Assembly: GCA_031763025.1 (NCBI GenBank)
Contig: JASSKH010000004.1
Span: forward strand, 62,001 to 126,000
Length of the DNA stretch: 64,000 bases
Direction: 5' to 3'
From: Macrocystis pyrifera
Lineage: Eukaryota > Sar > Phaeophyceae > Laminariales > Laminariaceae
Within the stretch, counting starts at the first letter, position 1. Each line of letters begins with the position of its first letter. Below are positions 56,943 to 64,000 of this stretch, piece by piece. The notes under the pieces are model-generated. The model saw only the letters and a list, made by a program, of their open reading frames with translations. It had not been told where the DNA came from and searched no databases. A program made the position numbers and the translations under genes.

Positions 56943-57254
56943 TGGCACAGCGAGTTGCGCTAGGGTTAGAGGTTCATATCGTTGTGACTGTCGTGACAGC
57001 GCTATGATCAGGATACTACATCGCGAGGCAACTGTTCTGATCAGTGTCACGTGTCGGATCTGTTCCATAGGCAGAGAGCAAGCTTTGGTTAGCATCCTCT
57101 GGGCCGATCTTATAGGGGCACATGGAGGATCTCCGGTGCGGGAACGCCTTCGGTGTCGGGTAAAGAGCCAGTATCGAGGTTCCGGGGCCACCCGGTGTTT
57201 ACTAAACACCACCAAGTGAAGAAAGAAAGTCAAAGCCAAGTGATATGTGATACA
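56943..57254 (+). repeat. Direct repeat F, copy 1 (LTR-like)
   Basis: Matches 59766-60075: GAGGTTCATA, AACTGTTCTGATCAGTGTCA, TAGCATCCTCTGGGC, GGGAACGCCTTCGGT and GTCAAAGCCAAGTGAT. Copy 2 begins TGTTACAGCG and is preceded by the purine run GAGCAGGGGGGG, as a 3' LTR would be. No target duplication or primer site was found. Confidence 0.65.
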
Positions 57255-58019
57255 TAACAGGATACCTTGCTATTTGACGCTCCAAGTATAGTGGCCGAGT
57301 GTGGAAGGAACGGATCGAGAGATGTGATTGGCATGCCAGTAGACGGTAAGCAGGTTCCCTTCTGGGAATACCTTTCTGCAACTATTTCCATACAAACTGT
57401 TATGCGAGGGGTACGATATGGAAGTGGTTGTGGATGGATGCCGTTTGAGGACTCATGATTGGCGTTAGCACGAAAAGGTCTCACCAGTGGACATTACTCG
57501 TACTGGGGGGGGGGGGGTGTACTCAATATCGTGCATGGCCGCAGTCATATGACCATCCCTACAATGCCGGGACGGAGCACATCGGATTTTCACCGACCAG
57601 ACAGACATTACTTGCACCAAGCGCGAAGCGCCGTGAGATGTTGGGCGAGTCGCATGAAGGGTGAGCTGCATCCTGCTAAGAACCGCTTGAGAGGTGGATT
57701 TTCTTTCATATGGACGACAGCATCAATTAATTTTTAATTTCTGGCGTGGCCACTTCCAGAGACAGCAATGGGGTTACTATGTAACTGCCTCGTGGATGCC
57801 TCACCATAAACACACTACGTGATACGATCATCCCCCTTGTGTGGAGTGAAGGTTCTCTCCGCACGATAATGATCTGCCTTGACCGCCAGCTGTGGCAACC
57901 GCCAAAAAGCAACAACAAAAAACAACGGTACCCCGGCTGTCTAGCTCACGCAGTGAGAGGCCTATTTTTTACAGCGTCGTCGGCAACCGAGGCCAACCCA
58001 ACATATATATACCAGGTAT
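57255..58019. other. Interior of repeat F pair, no gene
   Basis: Short frames only. A poly-G run lies near 57507-57517. Confidence 0.45.
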
Positions 58020-58027
58020 GTGGAGGG

Positions 58028-58258
58028 GTGGCGTAAACGTCAGTACCCTCAAACGACTTACTTCCTCGGAATAGAATAACAACCTTGGCTTGTGCCAGTA
58101 TGTCGAAGTGGCGTACACGCCAGTACCTTCGAACGACTTGGTCACTCGGAATCGAATAAAAACTTTGGCTAGTGCCAGTAAGTCGACGCACGCCAAGCAT
58201 ATTAACCTTAGTACCTTCAAATGACTTACTCGGATCAGGTAATAACTTGGTGCGAATT
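58028..58258. repeat. ~80-bp tandem repeat, about 2.8 units
   Basis: Units at 58028, 58108 and ~58188 share AGTACCTTCAAACGACTTAC-like and CTTGGC/TGTGCCAGTA phrases. The minus frame 57946-58344 runs through them and is not taken as a gene. Confidence 0.75.
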
Positions 58259-58432
58259 AATACCAAGTAGACCTGTATACGGTAGGAGGAGGCCGGAGTA
58301 GAAAGAAGACTCATGATGAACTTCCTACAGCCCGTGATGTACATATAACGACCTCCTCATTCGCAAGGAGTACCTACTCTCAATGCAGAGAAGTTTGAGG
58401 TCATCGCCGAAAGGAAGGCATATATCATATAA

Positions 58433-58655
58433 AACCCGTAGTACGCGCAATCGAAGTATCACACGCAGCTTGCAAAGGACTAGCATGGAAGCTGCAAAAG
58501 ATGAGTTTCGACGAAATCCTTGATCTCCCACAGTTGCTGTTACAACCAGTACTACGCGCGATCGACCTAACACACACAACTTGCAAAGAACGAGCGTGGA
58601 AGCTGCCAAAAAAGAATGTCGACGAAATCTTCGATCTCTCACAGCTGTTGTTTTA
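58433..58655. repeat. ~111-bp tandem repeat, two units
   Basis: Each unit carries AGTACGCGC/ACTACGCGC, CTTGCAAAG, TGGAAGCTGC, TCGACGAAAT and a CTCCCACAG/CTCTCACAG end. A single related unit lies at 26175-26250. Confidence 0.75.
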
Positions 58656-58743
58656 TATATTGCCATTATATCTAACGTGATATCCGCACCAAGAGACCAG
58701 AGACATCTGGACGAATTTGGAAGTATCAGGATTCTAATTTAGG

Positions 58744-58890
58744 CAGAAACGTCTGTTGAAGGAAGGTACAGTGCGAAACGTCTGGCGAAGGTACGTGCAT
58801 GATGACAGCATCGACACAGTTCACTGCGCACGTTGAAACGCCTGGCAAAGGTACGTGAAGTTTGCCATATCGACACAGTCCAGTATACCA
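58744..58890. repeat. Diverged ~60-bp tandem repeat
   Basis: GAAACGTCTG or GAAACGCCTG plus GAAGGTAC/AAAGGTACGTG recurs three times, twice followed by ATCGACACAGT. Confidence 0.6.
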
Positions 58891-59269
58891 ATCGGTGAAC
58901 GGTTATGACAAGCGCGCAGATATATAGAGAGGGGCAAAGTGGACTGTCACCGCAGTGTTTGGGTATTGTGGCCATGTCTAGGCATATGACAAAGGGACTG
59001 GCAGAACGTTTGAAAGTGGTGAGGTGGTGTGGTAGGACGAGGGTAGCTTCCAGTGGAATTTATGTCTGGTCGAAAGGGAAAATGCGTAGGATATTGTCAA
59101 AGTGCAGACGTAGGCCTTCGAGAGGGACCCCCACTTCAGATGCAGATGAGGCAAGAACAAAACGATAGTTTCCACAGGTGAGTACAAGCTCCGAGCGTGG
59201 GATACAGATGCGGCGCTGGCAGTTGCAATTAGTGAAGAATGCACGAGGGTCAGGTCCGCCACTTTTCTC

Positions 59270-59575
59270 AACACCGTCCGAGGCCAGCACCACGGGAAGA
59301 AGAGGCGCTGCAACATCGGGCCGACGGCGATGGACGGAGGAGGAATGCTGAAGAACGACAGGACAGAGGTCAGGATCGCCTCTCTTCTTATCACCGTCCA
59401 AGAGCAACACCGCGGAAAGGAGGGGCGCTGCAACATCGGGCCGACGGCGATAGACGGAGGAAGACTGCTGAAGAACGTCTGGAAGTGGACCGCCGCTGTT
59501 CTTACCACCGTCTGAGGGCAACACTGAACGGAGGAAAGGAGCTGCAACATCGAGCCGACGGCGAGGTGTGGGGGG
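59270..59575. repeat. 120/114-bp minisatellite
   Basis: CTGCAACATCGGGCCGACGG recurs at about 59308, 59428 and 59542. Both spacings are multiples of three, and frames stay open on both strands through the block (minus 58978-59748, plus 59239-59607). The minus product repeats RRRPDVAAPLL and the plus product ALQHRADGD. Neither is recognised, so coding status is doubtful. Confidence 0.7.
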
Positions 59576-59765
59576 GTAGAAGACGCACGCGCTGTAGCGG
59601 TCCATGATCGTAATGCCCGCTGAGCACCGTCGCTCATATGCGCCGGACTTGGCGGGGTGATACGAACGTTGGGCCGACCGAGGAGGAAAGCGCACGCGTT
59701 GTCGCCGGGCTGGTACCGGGGGGCTCGCTTTGTGCCTTCGATGGTCATGCGTCGAGCAGGGGGGG

Positions 59766-60075
59766 TGTTACAGCGAATGGCGCCAGGGTAAGAGGTTCAT
59801 AGCGTTGTGGCCGTCGTGACCAGCGCTATAAGGAAGATAATACGGCGCGAGACAACTGTTCTGATCAGTGTCACGTGTCGGGTCTATTCGATAGGCAGAG
59901 GGCAACCTTTGGCTAGCATCCTCTGGGCGGATCCTATAGGGGCAGGGAGGATGCCCGATGTGGGAACGCCTTCGGTCTCGGGTACAGAGCCATTAACGAG
60001 GTTCCGGGACCATCCGGTGTCTATGAAACAACACCAAACGAAGAAAAAAGTCAAAGCCAAGTGATCTGTGATACC
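59766..60075 (+). repeat. Direct repeat F, copy 2 (LTR-like)
   Basis: Partner of 56943-57254, 2.8 kb away in the same orientation. Starts TGTTACAGCG after a purine-rich run. Confidence 0.65.
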
Positions 60076-60319
60076 TGTCCTATCGAACCCCCAGCCCCTT
60101 GGGCCCTGCCTTGCCCGTCGTACCCGTCATCGTGTCTGTGGTACCTCGTTGAATTGCTCACTCCGGCTGCCCACAACTGCCACATTGCATCGATTCACTT
60201 TCTGCGTGACCTGATCAATACTGCACGAAGGCACTTCTCGAACTCTCAAACAACAGGTCGGCCGGCCTCAGAGATCTAACGAGCGCAGGTCCTTTTTAGC
60301 GTCTGAAAGCTGTACCCTG

Positions 60320-61190
60320 TTGTATCGGAGGTCTACTCAAATCCACCATGCATACCCTCCGGAGCTTCCTATCCGCTCGTGTGCCCGTTTACTATTTGAT
60401 GCCATCGCGAACACCGTTCGCGATAGAGCACCTCCTTTACCCTAGAAGCTCTCCTTCAAAGCCGGTTCCTTGCTGCTTCGCGGCCTCGTGGAGTAGGACC
60501 TCGTGAGAGTGTCCAAAAATGCAATGTGCATCGTTGATGGTATTCGCAGAATTGGTGGGCAGTTGCCCAGGGACGAGCACAGCATAGGCCTTTCCCCTGC
60601 TACTGCAGTCGACCCAGTAGCTGTTAACGCTGTACAGGGTTCCACTGAACGGAAACATAATCGAACGCTCTGTCGTGAGCCTGACTACAACCCCCGTGCG
60701 GCGCCGCCGTTTTTGACGAGAGTGGACAGGCAAAATAGGCAATAGCGGAAGTCCGGCACGTACGCAACGTTAGTTGTCAGCACTTACACGAGACCGTTTC
60801 CGGACCGAAAGGTAACCTTTATGTCACCGTATCCTTTGATCGATGGAGTGGATGTAACAGCGATGGACGGTTTGAGGTTACATTCTTGTTACTTGAGCAT
60901 GCAGTCTGTTGAGGGCGTCATGCGAGTAGGCGCACCACCATCGCAGATCCAGGCCTCGTCCCCTACCGGCTAAGCCGACTCCCTTTTCCCCGAGATATCA
61001 CTGCGCTGGCCTGTCTCTTCGGCCTGGAAAGCTGACGCCTACACCGTACCTTCTTCTTGGCCGCCGTCCCTTGCCCCAAACGTGTTGGCCACCACCATGA
61101 CAACCTCTCTTTTCGCTGTGGGGCAGACATAAGCAGCGTGCCTCCGTCCGTTGCATCTACTTCACAGCTTCACCGCGCGGTTAGCAACCA
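60320..61190 (-). pseudogene. Second copia element: zinc knuckle, protease, GAG-pre-integrase, broken
   Basis: Minus frames read a degenerate knuckle (GRRHAAYVCPTAKRE, ~61100-61160), then WICDGGAPTRMTPSTDC (~60940), GYGDIKVTFRSGNGLV, NVAYVPDFRYCLFCLSTLVK and NDAHCIFGHSHEVLLHEAAK, and after a stop CSIANGVRDGIK and ADRKLRRVCMVDLS. This is the copia order protease to pre-integrase. The protease DSGA motif reads DGGA, which loses the Ser next to the catalytic Asp. Stops and shifts make it non-functional. It joins logically to 56415-56942. Confidence 0.75.
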
Positions 61191-61900
61191 TACGGCCCTT
61201 TTTGCCACATTTAAAACGCCTCCCTGCAAAGGCACGACTTTCCGCAGCTTTGGTGCTGTTGCCATCGCGACCGGTAGTCGCGGCCGAGTCACCACCTCAA
61301 CCATCGCTGAGGTATGCGCTCTGCTCTCCAGTCGTTCCTGGTTGGTTTGGCTGGCCCTTCACTAGGCCAGCCTCGACAAGAACGGCAGTTTCTCTGCGTC
61401 CTGTCGCAACGAAATTACGTGAACTATTAAATGCAGAATCGAATGAACTCTTGCTGTAGTGTCTTGTACAGAAGTGAGTACTGCTCCTCGTGGACTACCA
61501 CTTCAGCAGCGCAACCCTCAGCGCTGCCGGACTCCGATCGACCACTTCATGCTTCAACAGCGGCAGTAGTCTCTCGTATTTAAGCACTGGATACTGCCCC
61601 TCGTGGGTTTGCCCCTACGGCAGTGGTTCCTACCTCTGTTGGGCTCTCTCCAACAGCCACGCTGCCCCCAGCGCCGCCGGTCTCCGATCGACCGTTGTTC
61701 CTGATGGACTCGCCCATCAGACTCTTCTTGGCGACGTCACCCATGCCTGCGTTTGCTCCAACGTCAGCTTGACCTCGCGTCGCAGCTCTTTAACTTCCCT
61801 CGAGAATCGTGCTCTACGTGAGCCGACCTCTCCGAAGACATCCTCGGATTCTGTGTCCAGGCCTCAAACGTTGAAGCCACTAATGTGTTCGTAGAGTCCA
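61191..61900. other. Repeat-like sequence, possibly gag of the second copia element
   Basis: Plus frames 61057-61365 and 61490-61894 are Ser/Ala-rich and contain SAAGLRST twice, about 150 bases apart, reflecting a diverged duplication. By position the minus strand should hold gag of the decayed copia element, but nothing was firmly recognised. Confidence 0.35.
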
Positions 61901-64000
61901 AGACTGGATGCCCTGACCACCATGTAGTATGATGAGATTCTTTACAGTCGTTGTATATGAGCAGAGATGAGGGCAGAGAGCGGAGTGCTCGAACTCTCCT
62001 CGTGAACATACTGCAAAATTCGTATTAACGCGTGTTAAGATATACGCAACCCTTCACAACTTGTAGCCATCGCTGCTGGAACGATCCAGACGAAAATGTT
62101 CGTCAAACAACTCCGTCATAAACAAAGAGCAAACGGCGTTGACAGCCCTACCACAGAGATTGTCTGGGGGAATCGATTCCTCTGTCGTCAAAGCCGTGAT
62201 ATCGGAATAAGTCCGAAAAACAGATAGACACACAGGCGTTCGAGCATGAAGGTATCCCTGCAAAAAATCAATGGACTCTGTTCAACGTCTGGCCTTGGCT
62301 ACGATGAGCATTCACTGCGAAAGAGAAAAACGAACGGGAATCTGAACACGCTCGACATCCACACCTTGTGCAGAATAGAACTTGCAAGGTACGGCAATAC
62401 TCTCTTCACGATATTTGTGGCTCCATATGTGACACATCCGAAATGCCAGTTAGCATGGTGCGCACTCCCATCTTTAACTTAACGATGTGAGGAGACACGC
62501 AGCTGTGTTGAAGGGTAGACAGGTCCAGTAGTCGTCAATAGCAAACCATCGTCGACGTCACTCTCAAGACGTTTGTAATTTAAACGTGAACGGCCTTCTA
62601 GAAAGAGAAAGTTCTTTATGAACCCTGCATATGGTGTACGAGGTAGTTGATACAATCATTGTTAACGATGATTGCCCCCGTTGAACGCTGTGTTAACTCG
62701 CACTCTTTGTAACCTAGGCATTTCTAACCTTTTCGGTAAGCGAGCTGACACGTCTAAACGTTTATAATGTAATCATTATGGGACGCACCCTCTATCATCC
62801 ACTTTGTGATCCGAGAAGGCACGCCGTTAGGTTAGAGGGTAGTTTACGGAATTGAACATAAAACTCATCGCAACCACTCGGTGCAGTCATATCCCGTAGG
62901 GTTCTTCTATACCGAGGCTTTGGCTCGTATGACCACCCGCTGTCCGTCGTAGGTCCCGATGGAATCCGGCCCACCTCGACGTTGAGGAAAGCTTTATTGG
63001 AAAATCTGGGTATATACTAAGTTGTAGTCATAGGACAGTTTCACCGTCTGGAATGTAAAGTCACAGTTTTGTATAGATGTTTTTTAACTTGGCAACATGA
63101 AACCGGTCTCGATTTCGACGCTATGGTTTCCTTCGAGTACAGGCGGCAACAAAGCAACTGGTACACATTAACAACACCCTCTACGCCTCAAGGCTGGGGT
63201 GGAAGGGCTTAGTTGTTTCCGTTGCACGTTCAGTAGCGTTGCTCATTAAGAACCATTTGTTTGTGGACACAAGTTGGATATTCGATCTACCAACAACGAT
63301 TTGAGTAGAATCTAAGACTTCGTTCCTTCAACTGTGAGGGCGGAAGGGGGATGATGCATAATTTACGATCGTCGGTCGGGGGTAAATATGATGCTTCTGT
63401 CGAAGGTGGAATGAGGCGACGCTTCTCCGTCGGAAAATTCATGTCAAACATATACATTGGCGAACGAGATTGTGGTGCGGTAATATGCTATGCGGTAGGG
63501 TGTAACTTTTACAACATTTTGAAAAAAGTCGTATCCAATAAAGGGTTCTCCGGGCTCGTAATGAAGTTGTATGCTGTGCTCATGAACGGTATTGCTTGTA
63601 AGATTTTTCAAGCTAAACCTCGGAATGTATAATCCAGGCATTGTTGCGTCTTGGGTTGATTGTCATAACGAATAATAACAAATATCATGTACTGGTAGAC
63701 AATTGTTGTTGCCCTCGATGAAATGCATTCGAGCACTGTTCTCACTCTGATTGCCTTTTTTCTTCGTGAAGTCGCAGTTGGAGTTGGTCATAGTCTAGTA
63801 CAAAAGTAAATTGTCATGTTTTTTTATTCGTCCCGGTCCTTACTTCCACCGACATACCTGGTAGTCGTACAGCAGTAAATGGTCAGGAGTATTTAAGGAA
63901 CGCTAATTGTTTAGTATGAACTGCACACCTGTCCTTACTTTGAAGGACACAGATGTGGTACAGCAGTAAATGGCCAGGCATTTAAGGGCGTTACCAAGAG
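61901..64000. other. No recognised gene
   Basis: Frames at 62054-62263 (-), 62246-62482 (+) and 63351-63632 (+) show no known motif. A ~30-bp phrase GTACAGCAGTAAATGG with TTTAAGG occurs twice (63868 and 63959). The window ends inside this stretch. Confidence 0.4.

Noticed and set aside
1..64000. CRISPR arrays, bacterial operons, prophage
   Set aside because: No regularly spaced identical repeats with unique spacers and no bacterial gene organisation; tandem repeats found are minisatellites or duplicated transposon parts.

Overview
The window looks like nuclear DNA of a stramenopile, most probably a brown alga. This is inferred from split genes with long introns, heavily decayed RTE-like LINEs and Ty1/copia elements, (TTAGGG)n, and a large beta-helix/multi-membrane-segment protein of a type I associate with brown algae and relatives. 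No bacterial-style operon, rRNA gene, intact tRNA gene or CRISPR array was found.

Layout. 0.5-4.1 kb (+): a broken LINE (endonuclease, reverse transcriptase, C-terminal region). 4.13-11.02 kb (-): a complete but decayed Ty1/copia element with two ~440-bp LTRs, polypurine tract, primer-binding site and all protein domains, inserted next to the LINE 3' end. 11-17.8 kb: repeats, a 350-bp tRNA-related element with terminal direct repeats, a gag-like pseudogene with a zinc knuckle, copies of a LINE 3'-UTR-like repeat, and a tandem duplication just upstream of the main gene.

17.84-50.61 kb (+): the one substantial host gene that can be modelled, about 33 kb of DNA for roughly 1,060 residues. It has a signal-peptide exon, seven small symmetric phase-1 exons that each encode one GGAI/FxxN repeat (chlamydial Pmp-like), a longer beta-helix exon, a cysteine-rich stretch and a C-terminal module with about seven membrane segments. 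Its introns hold a second tRNA-related element nested in another repeat, a small MITE, a candidate non-autonomous LTR element and decayed copies of the repeat exons. One exon has a frame break at a T10 run.

50.6-64 kb: repeat-rich sequence. It holds an inverted-repeat pair enclosing (TTAGGG)4, a 5'-truncated LINE, a ~440-bp tandem duplication, minisatellites, and a second decayed copia element (-) split by ~3.4 kb that contains ~310-bp direct repeats.

Most noteworthy are the two tRNA-related elements (12.72-13.07 and 24.01-24.36 kb), which share an unusual architecture, and the exon-cassette organisation of the main gene. All exon joins and homologies were read by eye; no alignment, RNA or database evidence was available.
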